A DNA stretch of 64,000 nt from assembly GCF_000004195.4 (NCBI RefSeq), contig NC_030678.2:133081104-133145103 (forward strand). Reading direction: 5' to 3'. Shown piece by piece: positions 11,614 to 23,478 of the stretch (positions are counted from its first letter, which is position 1; the number at the start of each line of letters is the position of its first letter). Source of the DNA: Xenopus tropicalis. Lineage: Eukaryota; Chordata; Amphibia; Anura; Pipidae. A program made the position numbers and the translations under genes. Under the pieces are notes generated by a model that made no database searches, was not told the origin of the DNA, and saw only the letters and a list, made by a program, of their open reading frames with translations.

Positions 11614-12782
11614 CTGCAAAAATAAAAAAATACAAGTCAGTTAGCGCTGTTGTGGGAAAATGAGAGTTGTAGCTAAACATCAGGCTAAAAAGGATCTCTG
11701 CTAAAGACTAATAATGGGATAGGCATCCTTTGGTGCTCCAGATGTTGTGGGATCATAAATCCTAGCACTCCCATCACCACTCCCAAATGGGGAATGCTGC
11801 TATTTGTTGTTCTGCATGTCCTATGCAGGATTCACACTTTAAGATAGCCACAATAGTTTTCCCTTTTTTGTTGAACTACAAAGTATGAAACGTGAGTGAT
11901 AAAATAATTGTGGAATGCACAAACTCACAGTAGGTAGCTGTATAAATTCAAGGCCATGTACAATATGATATAGCCTCATGCTAGGTTTTCTTTTAGTCTA
12001 CTGAGTGGGGTGGAATTCCAGTGCAAACAGCATTCGCAGAAACTACAATCTACTACCAAGAGGATAAATGAACAATGTTTTTTCAGGACAGCTGACAGCT
12101 TCAAAGAAACCACACCTTAGAATATTACAGACAGCTGAGATAAATCTGATAATGACTTCATGAAGGGCACTATGCGAAAAATATTTTCTTCAAGGTCATC
12201 TAAAAAAAATATTCTTTCATATTGTATTAAAGCAAATTTTATGTGAAGTGGCCAAGTGATCTGTAAAAGCATCATATCCCCTAGCTCACCTAGAAAAATG
12301 TAATTAAAATCACTAATAATCAGGAAACAATTTTTAAAAGAGACACAGGACTATACTTTCTCCTTTTACTCTAATTTGTTGCCATGCATATTACTTCCTT
12401 CTTCTTTGTTTCACTGCAGTTCCTCGGATTGTTTGGTTCTCTCCATGTGGCATGTCTATCAAAATGTGACAAGACCAAAGATCTACTTCACAGCTATATT
12501 CACTTGTATAGTTTTTTTGGATTAATTCAAGATTGTTTCTCCATCTTTCTGCAATCCTACAGTGACCAGCTAAGGTTCTTTCAACTCCCTGTACAGCTCC
12601 CCTATCTATAAATTCTATTGCAATTAAAATGAACAAATATATAATTCTGGCAGTTTAATGCCAAATATAGGATGCCCTGATTTTTGCTGGATTCAAATCC
12701 AGTTAGAGGTTCATAGTCTCTGGCAAAAACTTTTGCCAAATACATGTGCTATACCATGTTCCATGTGCTTAACTGTGAAAAA

Positions 12783-13048
12783 TAGGGATGCTCCAAATCC
12801 AGGATTCTGCCTTTTTCAGCAGGATTTTTATTTGACTGAATCCATGTACCTGGCCAAACCGAAACCTTAAAATCACATCACTCTTCATCATACTGTATAA
12901 ACACGGATTTTGAAAATTGTTACTGTGCGATTCTTTTTATCCCTTCTGTGGCCTAATTTGCATATGCAAAATAGGATTCGGATTGAATCTTTCACAACGG
13001 ATTCGGGGTTGGGTGGAATCCCAAAATAATGGTCTCAGTGCATCCTTA
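12783..13048. mobile_element. hAT-like MITE 'TAGGGATGC', near-perfect 8-bp TSD
   Basis: Starts tagggatgctccaaatccag and ends gattcgggg...gtgcatcctta in inverse orientation. Flanking 8-mers are gtgaaaaa (12775-12782) and gtgataaa (13049-13056), 7 of 8 identical. The terminal repeats have diverged. Fits an old hAT-type insertion. Confidence 0.7.
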
Positions 13049-14559
13049 GTGATAAAACATAGTGGAGCAGTTATGGGAGTTAGGTTATGCACAGGTATTT
13101 TGACCTAGTGTGTGCTGAAACTCATTTGAGTGCTTTAACACTTTGCAGCTACAAAAATATAAAATACCAGTAGTAATAAAAGCACTACTTATTTTTGGAA
13201 TGAGCAGTGACCTTCTATATTAAGTATAGGTAGAGATTTTTATCCTGCACTTCCTTATCTGGATAACATTCTGCGCCAGACATGCAGCTACAATACTTTA
13301 GGTTAGAAAAATTAACAAGGTTGAGAACTTACAAAGCTGCTAGATCTCCACTGAGCTTGCAGCTTATTGACATGTACATTGACTGATATCTGGACAAATA
13401 TTAGATGGCCAAATCGAATAAAAGATCTGCTTCTCTGTCAAACTTGCCAAATGGAAGTATCTATTTGTGTATGGCCATCTTAACGGAAGCAAGTGATCAC
13501 CGTATACCCCCAATGACTTTTGCATGAATACGCTATTCTCAGTATAAAATAATATTCTATTTCCAGAGGGAAGCTGACAAGAAAGAAATTGATTAAAAAC
13601 TTTGCATTTAAGCAAAGCATCTGTGGTTTGCAGGGTATTTTTAAGACTTATCAGCACACTAGTCATGTAGTATCTAGTTCATAAGGTCACATCAAGTACT
13701 GCTGACAGAGTATATATTAAATCAGCTGCTAGATAGCAGTCATAGCATGCTGGAAGACAGAATACCAATCAGTAACATGATAAAGCAGTTCTCAGCATTT
13801 AGAAAGAGGCTCTAATTAGTCATCTAGATGAAAGTCTTAAACAGGTGCTCTGTCTGTCATCAAGTAACCCCAACATAGCAGGCTTCAGTGATACCGATAT
13901 CCTTGCACAGAAAGAGGCAACTCATTCAACCTGTGTTCATGTGCAGTCCTAAACATTTGCCTGGTGTGGCCAACGAATTTGCAAGTTTAAGCCTAGTGGC
14001 ACAAGCCACCTAGCTCCAGCTTGCACCCAGCAGCTTATATCCCTTGCGTCTGCCTGCATCCGGGCTGAGACAATGCTTCTGGGTACAGGCAAGGCTGGTG
14101 CCCACATAGGGGATGATTCCCGACCTGTGTTTTCTGCAGGCAGAAAATCAGCCCTGTGTGGGAACTGTAGTGTCACATTTTGATAAATATGCCCCGAAAT
14201 GGCAAACAAATTATGTAAACAACAATTATATTTTGAGTTAGTTCCTGAAACAAATGGTTTGCTAACACTGTATGAAATCTGCATTCACATGTAAGTAAAG
14301 CACTTCACAAGCTACCATATGCCATATTGTTTTAGAATGCCACTGTCTAAATAATACAACTATGCAGAGCTATCAAATGTCCTCTCCGGTCTCCTGTAAG
14401 TTATTAAATTCTCCCAGTTGATTCACTGCACATTCAATGACTTCACCATGCGTTGCGCACACGGTGTGTCACAGGAAGACCCCCTTGAGGCATGCACACA
14501 CTCCCCTGGCGCTGACTTTGTCTAGGATGACAGCGCTGGATATGGGAACTGTAATCTGG

Positions 14560-14725
14560 AAACCTGTTACCTAGAAAGCTCTGAATTATGGGACAGCCAT
14601 TAATGTCCCATTAAAAAGATTTTTAATACACTTAAGCTATGGAGATCCAAATTATGGAAAGATCCCTTTCCGGAAAACCCCAGGTCCCAAGCATTTTGGA
14701 TAACAGGTCCCATACCAGTACTAAT
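14560..14725. mobile_element. Fragment of the 'CAGGTATGGGACC' family (inverse orientation)
   Basis: Contains ggagatccaaattatgg, agatccctttccggaaaacc, ccaggtcccaagcattttgg and ataacaggtcccataccagt, the inverse of the family's left terminus. The other half is missing. Confidence 0.75.
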
Positions 14726-14740
14726 ACTTCATTTTAATAT

Positions 14741-14880
14741 GCAAAAATCCAAAAAGTAGGAAAAAAGCTTCAGCAGATTTACTGCAAACCATTTATTGTG
14801 GGTAGTGTGTTACCACTACCCACAATAAATGGTTTGCAGTAAATCTGCTGAAGCTTTTTTCCTACTTTTTGGATTTTTGC
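14741..14880. repeat. Perfect inverted repeat: two 67-bp arms, 6-bp spacer
   Basis: Left arm 14741-14807 begins gcaaaaatccaaaaagtagg and ends gggtagtg. The spacer is tgttac (14808-14813). Right arm 14814-14880 is its exact reverse complement, ending ggatttttgc. Read base by base there is no mismatch. It sits between a 'CAGGTATGGGACC' fragment and unrecognised DNA. It may be a recent MITE-like hairpin or a local inverted duplication. No flanking duplication was found. Confidence 0.95.
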
Positions 14881-15079
14881 AGTTGTATTTGGTTGCAGCA
14901 CAGAGCAACAACTAGGAGTTAAAGCTTTTTTCGTAAGTACTTTACACAAAGTTCACCAATACTTTTTTATTTTTGTTCATTTTAATATGAACTACCCTTT
15001 AACTTCAATTCTCCTTTACTTGTACTCGATCACATAAAGAATCACAACGGAGGACTGGGCAAGTAATATTATGCCACGA

Positions 15080-15151
15080 TATAGATATATATAGATATAT
15101 ATAGATATATATATACACAGTATATATATATATATATATATATATACTGTG

Positions 15152-15213
<62 letters not shown>
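15080..15213. repeat. (TA)n microsatellite with internal symmetry
   Basis: About 134 bp almost entirely TA dinucleotides. A few interruptions (ataga, tacacagta, tactgtgta) themselves form an inverted pair, so the tract can fold on itself. Probably polymorphic in length and a likely assembly trouble spot. Confidence 0.95.
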
Positions 15214-15216
<3 letters not shown>

Positions 15217-15999
15217 GTTCAGAGCAATATATAGACAGCCTATGGGTTATTATTCAACTATTCTGGTTTTAAAATTGCAATAGACATTGTATGATAAGTT
15301 GGATTTAGACTGGTTAATCTAATCTATATAAAGTAATGGGTAGTTTAATGGTACCCTCTTAGGCCATGAGATTTGAAACCTAAACAGAAATGAAAGGAAG
15401 TCTGGAAACACAAGACTTGCCAATTATGTTTCTTACAAATGGTACACATATACAAGCATTTATCTCTCTAACTAGAGGTTAACAGCAGATCCCAGTGATG
15501 TTCTTGTACTATACAAGCTCTTTTTTGGTGGAATTTTAGGTAAATCCCTATGGAAATTTGATAAAGGCAGCTGTACTGCTAAATATTTGAGGTCACAGAA
15601 GTCTTATTCAGACCAAGAGCAGCAGGCTTATGCTGCCTAGCTATAAATGTGCAGAAAATATGTGAGAAGAGAATAATTTTAGAAAGTTCTGCAGTGGGTT
15701 GTGTGCCCTCACGGATGACTGACTCCTTGAGTGATACATAACTCATTCAAAAAATGTGCCTAATTTATTGGAATGATGTGCAGCATACATCATCATTATG
15801 AAACTGTCTGTAAATATGCAAGAGCATTTGACAAACTCATTTGCTTTGGCACTTGTCTAAAAGAAAGGTTTGATTTTAATTATTAAGTTTCACTGGAGTT
15901 TATATTTTTCATTTGCATAGAACAAATTATGCTGTACCATGTCTTAAATAAATGGTTACAAGTCACTTTCCACAGCTAGATAAAGAACAAACAATATAG

Positions 16000-16082
16000 G
16001 TATGGGATCTGTTATCCAGAATGCTTGGGACCTGGGGTTTTCCAGATAGGGGGGTTTTCTGGCATTTAGATCTGTCTATGGT
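16000..16082. mobile_element. Left-end fragment of the 'CAGGTATGGGACC' family
   Basis: Reads ataggtatgggatctgttat, ccagaatgcttgggacctgg and ggttttccagata, then leaves the family. Only the left terminus is present. Confidence 0.75.
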
Positions 16083-16448
16083 ACAGCACATTGTAATCTA
16101 AGACATAACAAAGAATACCTATCCATAATTACGAAGGTATGTATCATTTAGGTGTAATCCCTAACTGATAATGCTGACTCTTAATAAACACCCAATATTA
16201 TACTATGCAGAGACCATATAGAATGAAGATATTCCACTTTCCTTTTAAGCCAGACACTGGGAGCTCTACTAACTAACTGCAGATGGAGGGCTGATGTATA
16301 ACTGATCATCTTGATCTTGGTGGAGTATAATTATGTTCAGTATCTGCTCAGTTAAATATGTGCTGGTGCTGCCCTTTATAGTGACATTTGTGAATGGGAG
16401 GAAAGGATGGCATGCTGCCTAACACAGAGTTTTGCCATTATAACTCAC

Positions 16449-16556
16449 CTGTTCTTTGAGAACGCTGACCAGCGCATGTGCATGTGTTTGCTCTTCCTTG
16501 GCTTTCTCCAGCTCACTCTTTTTATTGTTTAACTCTTCCTGCATTGCAGCTAATTG
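16449..16556 (-). CDS. enox1: enox1 coding exon (coiled coil, continued), 108 nt
   Basis: The acceptor ends ttttttag and the donor is gtgagt. It is phase 0 at both ends and 36 codons long. The peptide contains MQEELNNKKSELEKAKEEQ and ALVSVLKEQ, matching the ENOX1 coiled coil as I remember it. It continues the Gln/Glu/Lys-rich helix of the previous exon. Because it is symmetric (108 nt, phase 0-0), skipping would keep frame and shorten the coiled coil by 36 residues; no evidence of skipping can be seen here. Confidence 0.97.
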
Positions 16557-16974
16557 CTAAAAAAGAAAACAATAATTACTGACTCATGCACATACAAACC
16601 AGCATGCCTATTTGTTATTTTTTTTAAAAAAATACAGCTCATTGGAATTTAATTCAAAAGATTTCATCTGTAATATTCCAACTACAGGGTAACAAGTTTT
16701 CTGTCACAGCAATTTGACTCCTATTTCTGTTTGATAGCCATTTAATATATATCATTTTAACAATCTCTGGGATGTACTAAATGGGCACTTCCCCTTTAAA
16801 TACATTTTACAGTACCATAGGCAGTAACATTCTAAGACAACCTGCAGTTGGACTTATATTTATTTTGCTTGGCTTTTGATTCTGCATTACTGATATGTGC
16901 TTCTCTACCCTGAAATGTAAAACAATATCTGGCCATCCAAGTCAATCAAACAACAGCAGCCCGATTCATTCTAA

Positions 16975-17229
16975 AGGTGCCCATACACAGTAAGATCCGC
17001 CCCTTTGGCAAGGTCGCATTACGAGCAGATCTTCTCTAAACATGCCCGCCAAAGGTAGAGGACAGTATCAATGAGCTGAAATGGTCCCCAATTTGATGAG
17101 AATATTTACACTGCCCAACTGACACCTGCCCGATTTCCGGGCCTGATACCATTCAGGAAGGCTTGTTGGGGGACCCCATACATGAGCAGATAAGCTACCA
17201 AATCAGTCTAAAAGCCTCGGTTTAGCTTT
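16975..17229. mobile_element. Diverged member of the 'GGCCATACAC' hairpin family
   Basis: Starts aggtgcccatacacagtaag and ends ccccatacatgagcagataa. Internal blocks gatccgccc and gcccgatttccgggcctgat resemble 46562-46720 and 34424-34733. It abuts the TTAA element at 17230. Confidence 0.6.
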
Positions 17230-17626
17230 TTAAAGGAGAAAGATAGGTAAAAACTAAGTAAGCTTTATCAGAAAGGTCTATGTAAATATAGCCATAAGCA
17301 CTCACAGAAATGCTGCACTGACTTCTCTGTCATAAGATTTGTGTCTGTAATTCCTGTGCCAGAGACACGCAGCTCTTTGCTCTCTCCCCTCTCCTGCTCC
17401 CCCCCTCAAGAATGCTAAGAACTTACTCATGTACACTTGGTCTCGGTCTCCGTGCAGGAGGCATTATGGTAACTTTCTTTACACAGCTTAGCTTTTTTTT
17501 CTGCCTGTCAGCTTCTGATCATCAGAACAGGTGACATATGTGGAGACTTAAGGGCACTATTGAGACAACTAAAGGTATGCCTGCAGCTTGAGATTAACTC
17601 TTTATTAGCCTTTCCTTCTCCTTTAA
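17230..17626. mobile_element. TTAA-flanked MITE, family A
   Basis: TTAA at 17230-17233 and 17623-17626. Termini aaaggagaaagatagg and ctttccttctccttt. The interior (gtaagctttatcagaaaggt, ccataagcactca, ctctcccctctcctgctccc) is the reverse complement of the outer element at 45659-46498, so they belong to one family. PiggyBac-like target preference is inferred from TTAA only. Confidence 0.8.
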
Positions 17627-18540
17627 AACTGCCTGTGTATGGCCACCTTTACTTTACTTTTTACTGTTTATCCACATATAAAATTTTTGTGATATCCCAA
17701 TATTATGCAAAATAGCAATTTCTTTAATTTTTGTTATTTAGATTCTTTCTTAATCTGGTTACAATTGCATGACATCTGTAAATTTGGCATCACATGAGAA
17801 AATGTTTCTTTTGCTTTCAGGATTACTTATAGTCACTGACTGAACTAAGTCACATGTGCAGGTTCAGAGAAATACTGGCCAGTGTGCCACCCTCACTGAG
17901 AACCAATGATCTTTTACACTGAAGTGATGCTCATGAAAGATTTCTGCTGGTTTTTTTAAAAAAAATCAGAAAAGATCTTCAGCGCTTGATCCTTTGTTGT
18001 TTCGATTAGATGAAACAACAGTTCCCATGATATAAATTTCCCTATACTTTCTAAACTCAGGTAAAGCAGAATATCAAATAAGCAAAAAGCTGTTAATCTA
18101 ACCAAGTCAAGAAGTATTCTGGTGAGAAATAGGAAATATAGCTGCTGATGGCCTGTGGGGATATGTAAATAAACCATTTTCCTGAGATTAAATTGTTTAC
18201 AACCACTGCAATGGTTTTGACATTTTCCACAACAGAAGTCTAGTTATGAATACATAAACATAAACAGTATGTATAAATGAATACAGAATGCATTGTGCAA
18301 GAAAATTCTATTCAGTGCTCCATGAGGGTTTCCATGCATGATCCTGTGTCCTGTGAGGTTTCAGTGATGTGCAGTAATACACAATGGGCTACAGAGCCAC
18401 AGTGATACGGGTACAATCCTATGGAAATGATAAAAAATAACCTATTTTTGTATAGACATCTGGTATGTTTTCTAGTGCCTATTTATGTGAGAAGGGGTTT
18501 GAAATGTGTAAGAAATTTTTAGAAAACCAAAATATAAAGC

Positions 18541-18895
18541 TTAAAGAGATACAGACAACTAAAATTAAACTGATTTTAAACATAACATTGTCTTTGAGCT
18601 TTATCATTTTGCCATAACAGTACTTCCTGATGTTTTTACATTATCTATCGGACCCCCCCAAGTTCCTTCATGAGGGGGCTGCAATATATGTGCAGCAGTA
18701 GTCCGTTAACATAAGAAATGCTAATTGAAAACTTTTTTTAAAAAAATTTTGAAAAAGGACCAACAGGTTTGCAAAACAGGTTTAGGATTGATCTTCAAGT
18801 AATTAAAAAGGTGACCAAGCCAACACCAACAAAAAAAGATCAAAAACTTTTTATGTACGGTACTTTCATATTTTGCACACCTTTTAATTTTTATA
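18541..18895. mobile_element. TTAA MITE, family B (copy with diverged right end)
   Basis: Begins ttaaagagatacagacaact. Interior markers are tttatcattttgccataaca, catgagggggctgcaatata and gtgcagcagtagtccgttaa. Same family as the intact inner element 45791-46153 and the fragment at 31590-31700. The right end is not clear. Confidence 0.7.
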
Positions 18896-21800
18896 CACAA
18901 GGGGAAAACACGGCCATTTCTCACTCTGGTCATCAAAGAAATAAAAAAAAGTGTTCACTCCATTCTGATAGAGCACAATAGTGCAGACAGCAAATGTTCT
19001 TATTTCTATCCAAATACTAGACATCCAGTACCCCTTTGCACACCAGTCAGCAACTGACAACTGCATCTAATTATCTGCTGTAATTTAACATGGGCCCTGT
19101 AGCAGTACAGTGCTTAAACACTGGTATGAATTCTGTTAGGTGTATATAACAGGGAAATTGAAATTACAAATGTTTTTCATTTCATATTGATAGTATTCCA
19201 CCTATCTTTGTTCTGTTATATACCAGCTTCTTTCTTACAAAACACAGCATGTAGCAAAATACATTGCAGAATAACACACTAGTGCTAAAGCTTTCAGAAA
19301 CTCCATAGAGTTGCTTGAACTGGGTTAATATATAAAATAAATAAATACAAGTCATGACATTAGTACAATTAGCCACAGCCAAGCCCAGCAGCTAAAATAA
19401 AACAGCTTGAGAAACTGCACAATTATGTTAGAAATGTTAGAAGGAAAAATCAAGATCCATTTTGATCATGCACTATTTGCACATACCCCACTGTTGAAAA
19501 AGAAAGGCATGGAGTAAAGCAGTGCTAGCACAAATATACATATATTATAAGCTACATTTTATTTTTATCACACATTGCTTATTCCATTCAAGGCTTAAAA
19601 GACAAGGAAACCCCAATAACAAAAGGCATACTGAAATGAACTCTATAAGGTTGCGGTGCGTCATTTCCGTAAATCTAAGCTAAAGAAGCTTAGATGTAGT
19701 GCCTGTGCAGAATAGATGCTCCAAATTTAGTGGCCAGGGGATAAGTACACATGCACTGATATAACAAATATCTTATAAAGGACAAGGAACACCCCCAGCG
19801 AACCACTGAGTTTAGGTTTCTCAAAAATGCTCAGAATATCTGTTATTTGCCCTCTGAAGTCAATTCCATTTCAGCAATTTGCAGCTGCCATTCTGTCTTC
19901 ACTTGTGCCATCATATTCATTTATTATGGTAATGGCAGATGGGACGTTCTGTTGCCTGTGCTAAATCTCCTCTAGTAAAGTCACTCTGAATTGCCTACTG
20001 TGATTCAAATATTTTACTGATGGATAATCAGACTGACTTTAATCAAAGGAATTTTTTGTCATGTTGTCACCCATGCTGCAGAATATTTAGCATGGAAAAT
20101 AAAAAGTATCCTGTTCGCCATCACCCTATTTACAGCCCTGCGTTTGGAAGGGCTATATTTATAAGTGGGCGGCAAGGGAAGGCACGTTGATGTGTCCCAC
20201 CCATTCAGATGCACAAGTTAGGGAGTGCGCAGGTCAGCCTCTCCCTACTGGTCAGACCAAACAAGTAGGATTTTCTTTCTCTCATAATACTTTGGTGTAT
20301 TAAAACCACAGGGACCAAATATAATCTTTACACTTACAATGAATGTTTCTACCTTCAGTTATATATATCTGCCTTCTTAAGGCAAAACTAGGCATCTTTC
20401 TATGGAACACCCTGTTGCAGGTTTTAGTTAATAGATCATTCTTCTGTATAGATAAATATATTATTCACCTATTATGGTCATTTAATATAGACTCTATAAC
20501 CCATGTATATGGCTCTTTTTCTGTGTATCACAAGGGTATAATCTGAGTGTGTAGAGCAAAAACTGCAATCTATATTTTCCAAAAGGGGTTGACTTTGACT
20601 GGAACCTCTGAATAATTCATAGTAAAGCTCTTACAATTGGAGAGATTGGTAAATTTTATCACAATCAAACACTGACCAACACCCACACTTTTTCCCAGGT
20701 GCAGTCACAATCTAGATTTATATTTCAATGCCACGAATAACTGAATTTAATCCATCAAAAAGTAGATTACAAAAATACTGATGTGTTTACAATCCTAAGC
20801 ACTACATATTTAATTTATTTTGCAAAGCATATTTAAAATGAGCAATTTAATGTTATTAATAAAGTATATTTAGCCAAATACAAACAGTAGGGCAGCATGA
20901 AAAAAAGCATACTACTCCTGTTCTTTTCATTTCTGTTTTCCTTAGAAATCCAAAGAGCATTTCATCTTGTAGAATACAGAACAAAAATGGGAAAAAAAAA
21001 GAAACTGAACAAAACATAGCTAGCAGCCGAAAGAACCAAAATGCCCAAGCATGAAAGCCTCTGCATATTGCTTCCAGCTAAATATTTGCATTTAACAATG
21101 GCACATGAGGAGTCTTGCTTAGAATAAAGTGTAATGGGCAATTTTTTTGCATTGATTCAGTTGGATAGCACACAAGTACATGACAGTGAAAAATGAATTT
21201 AGAGAGTGCCTTTTGCTTAACTAGCACTAGCAAAGAAAAATTAGATGAAGGAAACATATTACATGTTGCTTTAAAGCAATTACAATTACGTCAGAAGCGC
21301 ATTACAGGAGCAGAACATTCCTTGACTTACGTTATTAATGAGTCTACTGACTTGCATTGGGTAAGATGAGTAAACAATAAAATGGTCATGGCACCAAGTT
21401 GTTGTGGTGCCTTTAGATGAGCCAGGCTGGGCAGGTGCATTGGCACAACTATGTGCAAGTACAAGGAAGGTGTTTAGGTGCAAGTACCTTTAATGTGTCA
21501 ATACAAGCTCTCGGTTGTGCCTATACTTATAACAGCACTTTCAAATTAGCTCAAGGCTTTGCTTGGTACAGGAGCTTCTGCCATGCTTTACTGAAACCTT
21601 TGGTAAATGGTAAAATATTTACTTGCATAGTAGTACTGAATATTATAGCACACCTATGCAGTGAATACACACAGTACTAGCAAACATACTGGATTTAGTG
21701 CCCACAAGCACTCTATAGAAAACAGACATGCAAGGATATGGGCATTCATGCCCTTTAAAAAAAACAAAAAAAAATCCACTTATCCGGCTGGGTGTAAAGC

Positions 21801-22700
21801 ACTGGCAGCAATTAACTTAGGGGTTGTGGAGTTCCCAGGGGTGCTATTAAGGAAACTGTCAGACCCCTATCATCCAACAGTAAGAGGACTACATAATTCA
21901 CAGTCATGCTTGCAGCCTTGCCTCAGCACTGCCTAACTCCATATCTTAAAGAAAAAGAAAAAAAAAAGACAGAATCCCTTTAAACATAATTCCATACAAA
22001 GAACTAACGCATATCCAGTTACTGAGTTGATAACAAAGTCAGAAACCATGTGTACACTAAGGTTTTGTGCTTGGATTGCCCAACGTGAAATAAAAGCCAG
22101 AGACATTTTCTTGCTATGACTGATGTGCATAAGTAGTGCTTAACACATTTGTAAGGAATGCATGTCACATACCTCTGGCACTTGAAAGAGTAGAGTCTGC
22201 CACTGCCAAAACTGGAATATCAACAGCAGCACAACAGAAAACAGCTTATAAACTTGATACAGCTACAGCGCATTTGGGAAACCATCGGAGTCTCTGATTA
22301 CATACTGAACTGATTTTAACTAGCAACCACTCGTTTGCACAATTAAAATCAGAGTGTCATTCCAAAAACAAATCTGTTTTTTTCTGCATATGAACAAAAG
22401 AAAAGCTAACACAATAGACAGCCTGAAATGGGAACATTACGTGACAACAAATTGTTTCGAGCTTTTTTGACATTTTGTTTAGTTTATCTAGAAAAACTGT
22501 ACGTTGTTTTTTCAGATAAGTATAGATTTTTGGAGATTTCTGATGTCTAGAGATCAAAACTTCCCAGAAATTCCCTTCAAATTTTTCACCACCACATAAA
22601 TTGCTATATTTGAAATTCCAAAGCCAAAAAAACAATATATATTTACCCAGGATATAATATATTTTTCTGCCCAAAATATGTAAGACATATTTTCTCCAAA
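18896..22700. other. Intronic DNA with scattered MITE ends
   Basis: Mostly unrecognised. Around 19600 (gacaaggaaaccccaataac) and 19780 (aaaggacaaggaacaccccc) there are termini resembling TTAA-type MITEs without clear partners. No exon fitting ENOX1 and no independent gene is seen. Confidence 0.45.
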
Positions 22701-22728
22701 CTACCAAACATCTAAATTTTTCTAAAGT

Positions 22729-23478
22729 TATGTATGTATGTATGTATAACTTTATTTATAAAGCGCCACAAGGGTACGCAGCGCTGTACAGTCTTACAGA
22801 ATACAAAATTACACACAGGGAGGACGAGTGATATAATAAATAAATACAATAAATACATATATGTATATATATATATATATATATATAAATATAAGTGCCA
22901 TGTGGTATGAGACACAGTAGGAAGGAGGTCCCTGCCCCGTAGAGCTTACAATCTGAGTGGTTGGGTAACATACAGGCACAAACTGGAAGGTAAGAGTGCA
23001 TCAGGTATGGGCATTTGCCCTTAAGCGCAGGACTGGGCAAAATAATGTTTTAGTGCTCCAGAAGGTAACAGCTGAGTTTTTTCTTAAAGAGAGTGGGTGA
23101 GTGTTCCCTACGGAGGGATTCAGGGATAGAGTTCCAGAGGTAAGGAGCAGCGAGATAGAGAGGTTTAAGACGAGAGAGCGCAGTGGGTGTGGATGGTGTA
23201 AAGAGACGGAGGCTCTGAGAGGAGCAGAGGAGACGACCAGGAACATGTAGGGAGACCAGTGAAGAAATGTAGTGAGGAGCAGAGGAGTGAAGGGCTTTGA
23301 ATGTCAGCAGAAGGATTTTGTAAGCTATCCTTTGCTTGACAGGCAGCCATGCTAGTGAGCTTAATTGAGGCTGAGCAGGATCCCTCTTAGGAGAGAGGAG
23401 GATCCTGGCAGCAGAGTTTAAAATTGATTGCAGGGGAGAGAGGTGGGAGTCTGGGAGGCTGGTTAGTAGGAAAATTCT
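22729..23478 (-). mobile_element. 3' end of an L2/CR1-like LINE with microsatellite tail
   Basis: Minus-strand element, truncated on its 5' side near 23478 and ending in an (ATAC)n/(TATG)n microsatellite at 22729-22747. The 3' UTR includes gtaagctctacggggcaggg and ctgtacagcgctgcgtaccc. A 31-bp (TA)n tract at 22857-22887 interrupts the UTR. The upstream part is the open C-terminal frame listed separately. Confidence 0.8.
23050..23475 (-). CDS. Open C-terminal fragment of a LINE ORF2 (reverse transcriptase protein tail)
   Basis: Reading from about 23475 down to the TAA at 23050-23052, one minus-strand frame stays open for about 140 codons. It contains WLPVKQRIAYKILLLTFKAL, APHYISSLV, LAAPYLWNSIPESLR and FKKKLSCYLLEH before the stop. 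This pattern (WLPV..RI.YKILLLT.KAL ... LWNSIP..LR) is the conserved tail following the RT domain of many vertebrate LINEs of the L2/CR1/Rex type. RT and endonuclease domains are absent, so it is a dead 5'-truncated copy despite the intact frame. Confidence 0.8.
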   Translation of the reverse strand: MFLLTSLPDSHLSPLQSILNSAARILLSPKRDPAQPQLSSLAWLPVKQRIAYKILLLTFKALHSSAPHYISSLVSLHVPGRLLCSSQSLRLFTPSTPTALSRLKPLYLAAPYLWNSIPESLRREHSPTLFKKKLSCYLLEH

